64,000 nt of DNA, from NCBI GenBank assembly GCA_021730905.1, contig JAKFYK010000025.1:17377-81376 (forward strand), given 5' to 3'. Every line of letters begins with the position of its first letter. Positions within the stretch are counted from its first letter, which is position 1. Below the pieces are notes generated by a model that saw nothing but the letters and a program-made list of their open reading frames with translations, was not told the origin of the DNA and did no database searches. This document shows positions 25,773 through 35,035 of the stretch, piece after piece. The DNA comes from Betaproteobacteria bacterium. GTDB lineage: Bacteria; Pseudomonadota; Gammaproteobacteria; Burkholderiales; SG8-41. Made by a program: the position numbers and the translations under genes.

Positions 25773-26762
25773 ACCAAGCTGCGCCTCGCACTCTCCTGCT
25801 GGAACTACGACCGCGTGCGCGCGCTGGCCGATGGCCGCGTGCAGCCTTCAGGCATTGAACTGAATTTTCTTGATCACATCGTCGAAGAAACGTTTTTTCG
25901 CATGCTGCGCTATCAGGAATTCGACGTTGCCGAGCTGTCGCTGTCCTCGTACACCATCTCACTGTTTCGCGATCCGCAGCCGTTCATCGCGATTCCCGTT
26001 TTCCCGTCGCGCATGTTCCGGCATTCGTGCACGTTTGTTTCAGCCGCCAGCGGCATCCGCGAACCCAAAGACCTGATCGGCAAAAAAGTTGCTTCGCCCG
26101 AATTCCAGTTGACCGCGCCAGTATGGAGCCGCGGCATCCTGCAGGACGAGTACGGCGTCAACATCAGCGACTGCGAGTACTGGACGGGCGGACAGGAGAC
26201 GCCGGGCCGCCATGAGAAAGTAAAACTCGATCTGCCGCCGCACATCAAACTCAACCCGATTCCCGCCGGCAAGACGCTGTCGCAGATGCTCGCCGCCGGC
26301 GAGATCGATGCCCTGCACAGTCCGCGCATGCCCTCCACGCTACATACGCAACCCGGCAAGGTGAAGCGCCTGTTCGAGGATTACGTCGAGGTCGAACGCG
26401 CGTATTACAAAAAGACCAGGCTGTTTCCCATCATGCACACCATCGCCATCCGCCGCGAGATCTATGAAAAAAACCGCTGGATCGCGATGGAGCTGTACAA
26501 GGCGTTCGCCGAAGCACAGCGCATCTGCTACGAGGAAATGTTCGAGACCGCCGCATTGCGCAACATGCTGCCGTGGATGATCGCCGAAGTCGAATGGCTG
26601 AAGCGCAACATGGGCGACGACTGGTGGCCTTACAGCTACGAACCGAACAGGAAAACGCTCGACACGTTTTTGCGCTATCACCACGAGCAGGGTCTGTCGA
26701 AGCGGCGGCTTGAAGCCAAAGAACTGTTCGCGCCGGAAACGCTGGAAGCCTTCAAAATATGA
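25770..26762 (+). CDS. 4,5-dihydroxyphthalate decarboxylase-like / substrate-binding-fold protein
   Basis: 330 residues. It follows the 4,5-dihydroxyphthalate decarboxylase family along its length: LALSCWNYDRVRALADGRVQ, RYQEFDVAELSLSSY, IAIPVFPSRMFRHS, LTAPVWSRGILQDEYGV and IPAGKTLSQMLAAGEIDAL. The family has a periplasmic-binding-protein fold but works in the cytoplasm; no signal peptide is present here. Decarboxylation of a dihydroxylated aromatic acid made by the Rieske enzyme would fit. No ribosome-binding site is visible, only the AT-rich repeat, so expression may rely on coupling to the gene 31 bases upstream. Confidence 0.82.
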   Translation: MTKLRLALSCWNYDRVRALADGRVQPSGIELNFLDHIVEETFFRMLRYQEFDVAELSLSSYTISLFRDPQPFIAIPVFPSRMFRHSCTFVSAASGIREPKDLIGKKVASPEFQLTAPVWSRGILQDEYGVNISDCEYWTGGQETPGRHEKVKLDLPPHIKLNPIPAGKTLSQMLAAGEIDALHSPRMPSTLHTQPGKVKRLFEDYVEVERAYYKKTRLFPIMHTIAIRREIYEKNRWIAMELYKAFAEAQRICYEEMFETAALRNMLPWMIAEVEWLKRNMGDDWWPYSYEPNRKTLDTFLRYHHEQGLSKRRLEAKELFAPETLEAFKI

Positions 26763-26793
26763 TGCGATAGTCTCAACACACCAAAGGAACACG

Positions 26794-27783
26794 ATGAAGT
26801 CACTGCTTCAAGCAACGGCAATGGTATTGCTGTGCACGACGGGTATGGTATCGGCACAATCCACTTCGACAAGCTCAGGACAGGCCTATCCGTCGAAACC
26901 CATACGCCTGGTACTGCCGTTTCCCACCGGCGGCCCCACTGATCTGCTCGGCCGCCAAGTGGGCCTCAAGCTGTCGGAGAACATGGGACAACCAGTGGTT
27001 CCCGAAAATCGCCCCGGCGCGGGCGGCAACCTCGGCACAGAAATCGCAGCGAAATCAACCGCGGACGGCTATACGATGGTACTGGCCGCCAATGTCCTTG
27101 CCATCAGCCCCAATCTCTACCGCAAGCTCAATTACGATCCGATCAACGATTTCGCGCCGATATCGCTGGTGGCGCAGGTGCGCAATGTGTTCGTCACGCA
27201 TCCTTCGATACCCGCGAAGAATCTCAAGGAACTGGTGGCTGCGGCGCGCAATGCGCCGGGGAAGCTCACGTTCAGTTCAGGTGGACTGGGCACAGGCCAG
27301 CATCTCGCCGGTGAAATGTTCAAATCGTTCAGCAAACTGGACACCTTGCACGTGCCGTACAAAGGCTCCGGCGTGGCCATGCTGGCGATGATCGGCGGCC
27401 ATGTGGACATGCTGGTAATCGGCGTGCCGCCGGTAGTGCCGCACATACAGAGCGGCAAAGTACGCGCACTCGCGGCGCTGTCAGCGGAGCGTATCGCGGT
27501 GCTGCCCAACGTGCCGACTTCGAAGGAGTCGGGATTTCCCGGCTACGAAGTCACGAGCTGGTACGGCTTCCTCGTTCCGGCAAAAACACCGCGCGACATC
27601 GTCACGCGCCTCAACGCCGAGCTGGCCAAGGTGGTGACCGCGCCCGACACGCGCGACCGTCTGATTGCCGGCGGCTTCGAACCGATGACCAGCACGCCGG
27701 AACATTTCGGCGATTTCATCAAGAGCGAAACCGCGCGCTATGCAAGAGTGATCAAGGAAGCGAAGCTGGAGCTGCAACAGTAG
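26794..27783 (+). CDS. Bug/TctC-type periplasmic solute receptor with repeat insertion at signal-peptide junction
   Basis: 329 residues. Signal peptide MKSLLQATAMVLLCTTGMVS, then AQ and the extra residues STSTSSGQ before AYPSKPIRLVLPFPTGGPTD. The extra codons are a copy of the dispersed TTCGACAAGCTCAGG repeat (26864-26887) inserted in frame. Otherwise standard: PENRPGAGG and VPYKGSGVA. Third gene of the Rieske operon, with AAGGA upstream of ATG 26794. Confidence 0.9.
   Translation: MKSLLQATAMVLLCTTGMVSAQSTSTSSGQAYPSKPIRLVLPFPTGGPTDLLGRQVGLKLSENMGQPVVPENRPGAGGNLGTEIAAKSTADGYTMVLAANVLAISPNLYRKLNYDPINDFAPISLVAQVRNVFVTHPSIPAKNLKELVAAARNAPGKLTFSSGGLGTGQHLAGEMFKSFSKLDTLHVPYKGSGVAMLAMIGGHVDMLVIGVPPVVPHIQSGKVRALAALSAERIAVLPNVPTSKESGFPGYEVTSWYGFLVPAKTPRDIVTRLNAELAKVVTAPDTRDRLIAGGFEPMTSTPEHFGDFIKSETARYARVIKEAKLELQQ
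26864..26887 (+). repeat. Dispersed TTCGAC-family repeat inside a coding region
   Basis: CTTCGACAAGCTCAGGACAG with CCT following, the same unit as at 8000, 15730 and 20210, here 24 bases within the Bug gene. It adds eight codons and keeps the frame. Confidence 0.75.
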
Positions 27784-28031
27784 ACAGCAGGCCTGCCGAG
27801 ACTTGATAGCCGCCAGCCCTGCGAGCGAAGCATGAATACCCTACGTCATTTGCTTTATTTATCCGCAGGTTCGCTGTTGACGCGCAACTGCCGCGCGGCG
27901 TTCCTGCACAGGCCGCGCCGGTAGCTTCCGGGCACATGATCTTGTATTCTTGCACCTGTCGTGGTTCCGCTTGACCAAATCCGCACACCCTCAGCAAGTC
28001 ACCCGCAGCAATTCAAGTCAAGGAGCAGCCG

Positions 28032-28955
28032 ATGCATGGATCGTTGGAGTCACTGTATGTCGAAGTCGATTTGTGCGCCCCGGGGTGGGAGCGCATCGTC
28101 GATAAAAGCCCACCTGTCGAACTGATCGCGCGCGACATTATTTTCGGCGAAGGGCCGACCTGGGATGCGCGCAACAAACAATTGTTTTTCACCGACATCA
28201 TCGGCGACACCATCTGGAGCTGGAAGCCCGGCATAGGCCAGACCGTGGTAATGAGCCCGACGGTCAAGGCCAACGGCACCTGTCTCGACCTGGAAAACCG
28301 GCTGGTGGTCGCCGGCTGGGGCGGACGCACCGTGTTCCGCCATGAGCACGACGGCTCGTGGAAAACGCTCGCCGACAAGTGGCAGGGCAAGAAACTCAAC
28401 ACGCCGAACGACATCGTGGTGAAGTCCGACGGTTCGATCTGGTTCACCGATCCGCCGGGCGGCATGTACAACGTCGGCATGGTCGGTCCGGATGTGCAGC
28501 GCTATCTCGAAACGCAGCCGGTGTTCCGCATCGCGCCGGACGGCAAAACCATGAGCATCGTGACCGAAGACACGGTCTATCCCAACGGCCTGTGTTTCTC
28601 GCCCGATGAAAAAATCCTGTACGTGAATTGCAGCCGCGAACGCGTGATCCGTGCTTATGACGTGAAGGCCGATGGCAGTGTAGGTCCCAAGCGCGTTTTC
28701 CATCAATACACCGGCCCGGAACGCGGCGTGCCCGACGGCATGAAGTGCGACGTGGCAGGCAACGTGTGGTGCACAGCGCCCGGCGGTATCTGGGTACACG
28801 ATCCTTCCGGCAAACCTGTCTGCCGCATCAAAACGCCGGGACATCATCCCACCAACATCGCATTTGGCGACGACGACTGGAAAATGCTTTATGTCACCAA
28901 TATCGGATCGGTCACGCGCTTCCGCGTGAATATCGCCGGTGTTCCGTCACGCTGA
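28032..28955 (+). CDS. SMP-30/gluconolactonase-family protein
   Basis: 307 residues, six-bladed beta-propeller of the SMP-30/gluconolactonase/LRE family: FGEGPTWDARNKQLFFTDI, KLNTPNDIVVKSDGSIWFTD, YPNGLCFSPDEKILYVN and GVPDGMKCDVAGNVWCTAPG. Metal ligands Glu (GEGP), Asn (TPND) and Asp (VPDG) are present, so lactonase activity is plausible. AAGGAG lies before ATG 28032. A second, more diverged propeller gene follows after 27 bases. No signal peptide. The 248-base gap before it (27784-28031) holds nothing I can recognise. Confidence 0.88.
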   Translation: MHGSLESLYVEVDLCAPGWERIVDKSPPVELIARDIIFGEGPTWDARNKQLFFTDIIGDTIWSWKPGIGQTVVMSPTVKANGTCLDLENRLVVAGWGGRTVFRHEHDGSWKTLADKWQGKKLNTPNDIVVKSDGSIWFTDPPGGMYNVGMVGPDVQRYLETQPVFRIAPDGKTMSIVTEDTVYPNGLCFSPDEKILYVNCSRERVIRAYDVKADGSVGPKRVFHQYTGPERGVPDGMKCDVAGNVWCTAPGGIWVHDPSGKPVCRIKTPGHHPTNIAFGDDDWKMLYVTNIGSVTRFRVNIAGVPSR

Positions 28956-28982
28956 GCACCATCAGTACAACAGGAGAACAAG

Positions 28983-29873
28983 ATGACCTGGAATTTCGAA
29001 CTGGTTGCCGGTCCGTGCAAGGGCCGCACCGGAGGACTCGCCTGGGACGGCAAGGGCATGCTTTTCAGCGCCGTTGCCGAAGAAAGTGTGCTGCGCTTCG
29101 ATCCCGCGAGCGGCAAGGCGGAAAATTTCCGCCGCTGGACGGGCCGCGTCAACGGCCTTGCAATGGCAAAAGATGGTTCGGTGTTCGGCGCGCAGGAAGG
29201 CGGCCGCCGTGTCATTCAGTTTCTGAACGACGGCACAGCCACGCCCATCACCGAGTTTCTGGAAGGCTTGCGCCACAACCAGCCGACCGATGTCGCCGTG
29301 GACAGCAAAGGCCGCGTGTGGATCGCCGATGCTTACAACGCGCAGGCGCCGTACGGCCCGCCCACGGCGCCCATGCTCGATCATGCGTCGGTGCTGCGCG
29401 CCGACAACTGGGGACCGAACCAGTGGCGTTTGAACCGCGTCACTCACGATACCGTGGGCCCGCAAGCGGTGCTGCTTTCAGCCGATGAGAAAACGCTGTA
29501 TGTTGCGGATGGCGATGCAGAGCGTGGCGATGTATGTCAGTTGCTTGCGTATTCGATTAATGAGTACGGCAGCGTCGGCCACCATGGCAAGACGCTGCTC
29601 AACTTCCAATTTGGCGAGCGTGGCATTTCGGGGCTATGCCTCGACAGCGACGGCAACCTCATCGCGTGCATGGGCTGGAAAAAAAGCGGCAGCGGCGCGA
29701 ACATCATCGTGGTGTCGCCCGGCGGCACCATACTGGAAACACATCCTGCGCCGGCCGACATGCCGATGCGCTGCGCGTTCGGCGACGCGGATATGGGCAG
29801 CCTCTACGTCACTGCCGGCGATGGCGGGTTATATCGTGCCAAGGGGATCGGACGGCGGGGGCTTAAGCGCTAA
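28983..29873 (+). CDS. SMP-30/strictosidine-synthase-like beta-propeller protein
   Basis: 296 residues with propeller repeats (GGLAWDGKGMLFSAVAE, NGLAMAKDGSVFGAQEGGR, PTDVAVDSKGRVWIADAYN, GLCLDSDGNLIACMGW). The arrangement resembles SMP-30-like lactone hydrolases, and it is probably cotranscribed with the gene at 28032. AGGAG lies six bases before ATG 28983. It may be a paralogue specialised for a different lactone; substrate unknown. Confidence 0.82.
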   Translation: MTWNFELVAGPCKGRTGGLAWDGKGMLFSAVAEESVLRFDPASGKAENFRRWTGRVNGLAMAKDGSVFGAQEGGRRVIQFLNDGTATPITEFLEGLRHNQPTDVAVDSKGRVWIADAYNAQAPYGPPTAPMLDHASVLRADNWGPNQWRLNRVTHDTVGPQAVLLSADEKTLYVADGDAERGDVCQLLAYSINEYGSVGHHGKTLLNFQFGERGISGLCLDSDGNLIACMGWKKSGSGANIIVVSPGGTILETHPAPADMPMRCAFGDADMGSLYVTAGDGGLYRAKGIGRRGLKR

Positions 29874-29903
29874 TTGGTACCCAGCGCTTTGGGCGGCCGT
29901 CGT

Positions 29904-30914
29904 TTACGAAGCCACTGCAAAGCCAGGAACGATCTCGCGCGCGAAGCGGCGCAGGCTCTCGCGTGACCCGCCGCCCATGTTGGCGAGCAGGTAGTGCACG
30001 CCCGCCGCGCGCAGCGTCTCGAGCTTGCGCGCGATTTCATCAGGATTGCCATAGAGCGCAGCCGCCTCGTTGCCGCTCGCGGATTCCGCGTACGAGAGCA
30101 CATGCGAACCACCGGTCTGCCCCGGTGCGCGCGCCGCATCTATCGTGCGCTGGCGCATGCGGGCATTGCGTTCCTGGGCGGCCTGCTTGTCCGCGGCATC
30201 GCGCGCGACATAGACATCCCGCGCCACGGCGACGCTCATGGGGTCGAACACGCGGCCGCGCGCCTCCACTTCCGCTCTGAAGCGGGCGATACGTTCGCCG
30301 ATCACGTCCGGCTGCGCGAACTGATCAAGCAGCAGATTGCAGCCGAGGTTGGCGACCTTGCGGATGGACTCGTCGCTGCCGGCCGCCATCCACAACGGTG
30401 GGTGCGGCTTCTGCGCGGTGGGAGGTTCGACAATAATGTTTTCGAAATTCCAGAATCGGCCGTGGTGCGAGAAACGCTCGGTTGAAGTCCAGGCCTTGAT
30501 GATCACATCGAGCGCCTCGTCAAAGCGCGCCTCCGCTTCAGACGCGGGTACGCAGAACCCGGTGAACTCGGTATGGCGATAGCCTTTGCCTATACCCAGG
30601 TCCAGGCGCCCGCCCGACAGCAGATCCAGGGTCGCCGCCTGCTCGGCCAGCAGCACTGGGTTATGCCACGGCAACACCATCACTGCCGTCCCGATCCTCA
30701 AAGTCTTGGTGCGTGCCGCCAGCCAGGTCAGCAGGTTCAGCGTCGCCGAAACCTGTGTCCAGCCGGTGAAGTGGTGCTCCACCAGAAAGGCGCTGTGATA
30801 ACCGAGGGCGTCGGCTTCGACATGGAACTCGATATAGTCGCGGAAACCCTGACCGACACCGTCTCCCAGATTGGACGAATTCGCCTGTGCACCGCCGAAG
30901 AGACCAAATATCAT
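29904..30914 (-). CDS. LLM-class flavin-dependent monooxygenase
   Basis: 336 residues, paralogue of 11841-12881: FGLFGGAQANS, AFLVEHHFTGWTQ, RIGTAVMVLPWHNPVLLAEQ, LSGGRLDLGIGKGY and HPPLWMAAGSDES. No flavin reductase is adjacent, so it must share one, perhaps that at 12900. Start ATG 30914 has only a weak upstream site. Convergent with the SMP-30 genes. Confidence 0.88.
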   Translation of the reverse strand: MIFGLFGGAQANSSNLGDGVGQGFRDYIEFHVEADALGYHSAFLVEHHFTGWTQVSATLNLLTWLAARTKTLRIGTAVMVLPWHNPVLLAEQAATLDLLSGGRLDLGIGKGYRHTEFTGFCVPASEAEARFDEALDVIIKAWTSTERFSHHGRFWNFENIIVEPPTAQKPHPPLWMAAGSDESIRKVANLGCNLLLDQFAQPDVIGERIARFRAEVEARGRVFDPMSVAVARDVYVARDAADKQAAQERNARMRQRTIDAARAPGQTGGSHVLSYAESASGNEAAALYGNPDEIARKLETLRAAGVHYLLANMGGGSRESLRRFAREIVPGFAVAS

Positions 30915-31113
30915 GCGCAGTCTTGTTCTTTTTGAATTCCGCTTACACAGCGAGCGACCAGGTAAACATCAACACGGATACTGCTTCCTGCTTTTTATGA
31001 AGGAAGGCACTGCAGATGAATTATTTCTCGAAAACCCGTACAGCTTCGCCGGATTATAGTTACGACTAACGCGGCTGCGCCACATAAGTCTCCACTGAAA
31101 TCCCACGCCGAAA

Positions 31114-32061
31114 CTAGAATCCATAAAGTCGCGCGGGATTTTCCACCAGAATTTTCCGGCGTGCTGTCGCATCCGGCGCCCATGTCGGCAACAGATTCAA
31201 CACCAAGCCGTCGTCGACTGGCCACAGCGGAGATACCTTGGTCGTGCTCCCGCCCGCCGAATTCGGGTGTGGCCAGTTGGTGCCCCACAGAATACGATCT
31301 ACATTGGCAGCTATTAGCATTTGCGCCAGCGGCGTAAACAGCCCGTAATTCTGCCGCGGGCCTGCACTGATGGAAATTTTCACGTAAGCCTTGCCCGATT
31401 TCACCAGGTCCACCAGGTCCGTAAAACCGGGCTGCGTCACGCCGAGTTCTTCCTTGGCGCCGCCATAGTGATCGAACACGATCGGCACGGGTGAAGCTGC
31501 GAGCGCATCCTTCATCGCGGCAATCACCGCCAGCGATGTATTGAGCTGCACATGCCAGCCGCGGCTTTTCACGCGCTCGGCCGCCGCGAGAAAGCGCTTG
31601 CGTGCCACGGCGGGATCACTGACACCGCTGGTCGCCAGATTCAGGCGGATGCCTTTGTAGCCAAGGCCCGCGAGTTGATCGAGTTCACTCTCGGTGGTTT
31701 TGTCGCCGATCACCGCCACGCCGCGCGCGTCCTTGCCGCGTGCTTTCATGCCGTAGGTGCTGGCAGAATTGTCGGTGCCGTAAACACTGGGCGTCACGAT
31801 CACCACGCGCTGAATTTTTAGCGCCTTGTGCAGTGCCGACATCTCCTCCGGCAGCGCCTCCTCGGGCGTATAGGTGCGGCCCGCGAACCATGGATATTTC
31901 GCCGGATCGCCGTGTATATGCGTATGGCAGTCGCACGCGCCCGCAGGCACATCGAAATTCACCTTCGTGCCCGGCTGCGAAGCCTTGGCAAAACCGGATG
32001 TGCCGTGTATCAGGGCGCCTGCTGCAACCGCGCCGATTGTGAATTCGCGTCTTGTAATCAT
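31114..32061 (-). CDS. Secreted amidohydrolase (TIM-barrel metal-dependent hydrolase)
   Basis: 315 residues. The N-terminus ITRREFTIGAVAAGALIHG has a twin-arginine motif (RREF) and hydrophobic stretch, so export as a folded protein is likely. Then the amidohydrolase-2 signature CDCHTHIHGDP (two metal His), IVFDHYGG, WGTNWPHPN with its Asn/His site, and the family's ending ILVENPARLYGF. Relatives hydrolyse lactones or decarboxylate aromatic acids. It follows the cyclase-family gene at 32125, probably in one operon. Confidence 0.87.
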   Translation of the reverse strand: MITRREFTIGAVAAGALIHGTSGFAKASQPGTKVNFDVPAGACDCHTHIHGDPAKYPWFAGRTYTPEEALPEEMSALHKALKIQRVVIVTPSVYGTDNSASTYGMKARGKDARGVAVIGDKTTESELDQLAGLGYKGIRLNLATSGVSDPAVARKRFLAAAERVKSRGWHVQLNTSLAVIAAMKDALAASPVPIVFDHYGGAKEELGVTQPGFTDLVDLVKSGKAYVKISISAGPRQNYGLFTPLAQMLIAANVDRILWGTNWPHPNSAGGSTTKVSPLWPVDDGLVLNLLPTWAPDATARRKILVENPARLYGF

Positions 32062-32124
32062 GGTGACTCCCTTGTCGAGAAAAACGGCTTCTTGAAATAC
32101 CCGGAATATTCGTTCAATCGACGG

Positions 32125-33081
32125 TCAGCGTATCGCCGCCGGCGCCACCGTCGAGCCCGTGCCGCCGCGCAGCTTCAGCGGCTGCATAGTCAGCGCGAAT
32201 TCATGGACGCGTTTCGCGGCAAGTTCGTCGAGCTTCATGTTTTCGAGCAGATGAATGCCGTGAACCACCAGCATGATCTGATGCACCGGCAGCGAAAGCT
32301 GCGGGTCCGGATTCGGCGATATCTCCACCGGCGCGGTATCCGAGCCGACCAGCATCGGGTCCTGCTTCGCCAGCCACTCGGCGGCGGCGATACCGATGCC
32401 CGGCATCGCGCGCATATAGCGCGCATTGTCCTTGCCCCAGAGCTTGCCCCAGCCCGTATGGATGATCACCGCATCGCCCGGCTGCAGGGCGAGATACTGC
32501 CTGGCGAGCGCCTGCTGCAGATCCGCCGGGGTGATTTCGTAGGTGGCATCGAGTATCTCCACGCCTTTCAGCGCCGCGACATCGATCAACACGCCGCGGG
32601 TGAAAATCATTCCTATCTTGTCGACGCCGAGCTTGGTAAAGCCGGTGCGTGATTCGATGTCCTCCAGCTTGAAGCAGTTGTACATCCTGTTGGCAATCAT
32701 CTGATGCGGAAACGCATCGAACTGCGTGCCGATCTGACCCAGCTCGGTGGTCACAATCTCTTCGTTGCCGCCGCGCTGGTTCGCCCCCGGCGCTTGTGCC
32801 GAGCGCTTGGTAATCATGGTGAACACGCGCGCCGGATTCGACGGCATGCCTGCGCCGAGCACATGCCCCAGCTCGATTACCTCGCCGGTGCGGATGAGCT
32901 TGGTGGCCCGCAGCACCGTTTCCGGTTTCATGTGGTTGGCCGCGCCGCGCTCGTCGCCCGCGCCCCACTTCGAGGGACAACGCTGGCTTTCCGCCGGCGG
33001 ACGCCAGCCCTGCGCCGCCGTCATGCCAGTTGCGAATGCGAAACACACCCCCGCCAATACCAATACGCTTTGCCTGGTCAT
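32125..33081 (-). CDS. Secreted cyclase-family (kynurenine-formamidase-like) hydrolase
   Basis: 318 residues with signal peptide MTRQSVLVLAGVCFAFATG to TAA. Cyclase family (Pfam PF04199): KWGAGDERGAANHM, VIELGHVLGAGMP, GDAVIIHTGWGKLW. The usual metal motif H-x-G-T-H-x-D-x-P-x-H appears here as QIGTQFDAFPHQ, with the first two His as Gln; this variant also occurs in relatives, so it need not be dead. Followed by the amidohydrolase gene on the same strand. Confidence 0.85.
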   Translation of the reverse strand: MTRQSVLVLAGVCFAFATGMTAAQGWRPPAESQRCPSKWGAGDERGAANHMKPETVLRATKLIRTGEVIELGHVLGAGMPSNPARVFTMITKRSAQAPGANQRGGNEEIVTTELGQIGTQFDAFPHQMIANRMYNCFKLEDIESRTGFTKLGVDKIGMIFTRGVLIDVAALKGVEILDATYEITPADLQQALARQYLALQPGDAVIIHTGWGKLWGKDNARYMRAMPGIGIAAAEWLAKQDPMLVGSDTAPVEISPNPDPQLSLPVHQIMLVVHGIHLLENMKLDELAAKRVHEFALTMQPLKLRGGTGSTVAPAAIR

Positions 33082-33261
33082 GATCCCCTCCCGGTTGAGT
33101 GGTGCTGTCAGTGTAGCGCAGCGAGCGCCGAATGGCGCGCGCCAACGTACCTATACAAGAGTCCGGCGCTCGCGCGCATCGGCGTTGACTGGAAAGCAAG
33201 ATGGCAGAGTTTTGTCATTGCATCGTCCGGCTTGTCCTCGTGCTGCGTCCATGCGACGCAC

Positions 33262-34035
33262 TTAGCGGTCTGCAATGGGTCTTCCTATCGCCGCCTTGCG
33301 CAGTTTCGTGTCCGATGGAAACGCCGGGCTGTACGAGAAGAAGCGGTTTGTATTGGGAAAGGTCCTCGCCCAGCCGACCAGTTCGCCGCTGGCATCGGCA
33401 TAGAGACGGATCGTGCCTTTGCCGAGGCCGATGACCTTGTTCGACGGGTTGGCAAGCCTGCTATCGTCCGCGCCGACATGCTCTTCGTTCGAATCGATGA
33501 TCGAGACCTCGAACTGCCGGGTGCCGCCCACGATCGGACGCTTTGGCGAAATCAGCTTCGGCGTGCTGTTGATCAGGAAGACATGGCCGGTCGTTCCGGT
33601 TTGCTTCTGGTCTTCCTTATCGAGCATGGCATGCGCCAGAAGATCGCCGGGCTTCATGTCTTCGACGTTGCGGATGCGCTTGAAACCCTTCTCCCGCTCG
33701 ATGGAGAAAACGAAGTCTTCCGACGCCGGTCGTTTGCGCTTCGGTCCCGCGACCAGGAACTCCATTTGTGACTGAGTCCGGTACTGCGCGCGCTCAAAAA
33801 GCGCCAGCAGGAAGCCGGAGCAGTCTGCTCTCATCGCGTAACCGCTAGAGAGGGGATCTCCCGGAAAGCGGATAGTCTGGCCGCCGAGCACGTAGCGATT
33901 GTCTTCGGGCTTGAGGTTGTCGACCAGTTCGCGCGCGATCGTCAGATGCCTTGGAACGCCGCTCGAATCGGTATTCTGCGCGCCGGCGGAGAAACACAAT
34001 CCTGACATCAGAACAACTGAAACCAGGTACCTCAT
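33262..34035 (-). CDS. Secreted NlpC/P60-like cysteine-peptidase-fold protein
   Basis: 257 residues. Signal peptide MRYLVSVVLMSGLCFSAGA. ADCSGFLLALF looks like the catalytic Cys motif (DCSGF) and GTTGHVFLIN like the His motif of NlpC/P60 peptidases, which cut cell-wall peptides. Similarity beyond these motifs is weak, so this is a fold-level call. Start ATG 34035. It is separated from the cyclase gene by 180 bases of no recognisable content and lies 40 bases downstream of a Bug gene. Confidence 0.65.
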   Translation of the reverse strand: MRYLVSVVLMSGLCFSAGAQNTDSSGVPRHLTIARELVDNLKPEDNRYVLGGQTIRFPGDPLSSGYAMRADCSGFLLALFERAQYRTQSQMEFLVAGPKRKRPASEDFVFSIEREKGFKRIRNVEDMKPGDLLAHAMLDKEDQKQTGTTGHVFLINSTPKLISPKRPIVGGTRQFEVSIIDSNEEHVGADDSRLANPSNKVIGLGKGTIRLYADASGELVGWARTFPNTNRFFSYSPAFPSDTKLRKAAIGRPIADR

Positions 34036-34075
34036 ACCTACCCCTCTGCGATAGCCAAGTCCTACTCGTCAAAAC

Positions 34076-35035
34076 TCACTGCTGCGGCATGCCCGACGCC
34101 TGCATGATCTGGCGAGTTTTCTCGATTTCAAGCCGTACCTTCTCGGCAAGTTGCTGCGGCGTGCCCGCGATCACGCGATGCCCGGTGCTGATCAGGCGCT
34201 CGTTGATTTCGGCGGTGTTCACGATGCGCACCGCTTCGCGATGCATAGCCTGCACCAGCACAGGCGGCGTTTTTGCCGGCGCGAACAGCGCATACCATTG
34301 CTCGTGTTCGTAGCCGGGCAGGCCGTTTTCCGCGATGGCGGGCACATTGGGCAATTGCGGCATGCGCTTGGCGCTGCTCACGCCAAGCACGCGCAGCCTG
34401 CCGGACTCGACATGCGGCGCGATCACCACGTACGAGGTAAACGTCATGTCCGATTCGCCCGACATGACGGCGATCGCGGCCTGCGCGCCGCCCTTGTAGT
34501 GCACATTGGTCATGCTGACTTTCGCCTGCAGCTTGAGCGCATTGCCCATGAGTTCGCCGGCCGCGCCCGCGATGGCAACATTGAGCTTGCCCGGTGATCG
34601 TTGCGCCAGGGCGACCAACTCACGCACCGATTTCGCCGGCACCGAGGGATGAACCACCAGCGCGAGCGGGATGGTGGCAATCTCGCTAATCGCCGCGAAA
34701 TCGTTAATCGGGTCGTAGTCGAGTTTCTTGTACAAAGCTGCGTTGATCGCATGCGTGCCGGCGTTGCCCATCATGATCACCGACGCGTCCGGCGCGGCGC
34801 GCGCGGTGAATTGCGCCGCGACCAGGCCGTTGGCGCTGGTGCGGCTCTCCACGATCACGCTGTTGCGCAGACCCTCGCCCAGTTTCGGCGCGATCAGCCG
34901 CGCGATGAAATCCGGCCCGGTGCCGCCGGCGCTCCCTACGATGATGCGCATCTGGCGCGGAAATTCCTGGGCCGCGGCCGGCACCGAGAACAGCGCCGCC
35001 ACGGACACCAGCGCCCACCGCACAAGCATTTTCAT
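34076..35035 (-). CDS. Bug/TctC-type periplasmic solute receptor
   Basis: 319 residues. Signal peptide MKMLVRWALVSVAALFSVPA with AAA, then FPRQMRIIVGSAGGTGPDF, VESRTSANG and VHYKGGAQA. Diverged from the others: VESRTSANG replaces VENRPGAGG. ATG 35035 overlaps the stop of the Bug gene at 35032-36051 (ATGA), a tandem coupled receptor pair. Confidence 0.88.
   Translation of the reverse strand: MKMLVRWALVSVAALFSVPAAAQEFPRQMRIIVGSAGGTGPDFIARLIAPKLGEGLRNSVIVESRTSANGLVAAQFTARAAPDASVIMMGNAGTHAINAALYKKLDYDPINDFAAISEIATIPLALVVHPSVPAKSVRELVALAQRSPGKLNVAIAGAAGELMGNALKLQAKVSMTNVHYKGGAQAAIAVMSGESDMTFTSYVVIAPHVESGRLRVLGVSSAKRMPQLPNVPAIAENGLPGYEHEQWYALFAPAKTPPVLVQAMHREAVRIVNTAEINERLISTGHRVIAGTPQQLAEKVRLEIEKTRQIMQASGMPQQ

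Noticed and set aside
30871..31059. 62-codon plus-strand ORF ending DELFLENPYSFAGL
   Set aside because: The ending resembles an amidohydrolase C-terminus, but only about 15 residues match and no start fits. Too short to call a remnant.
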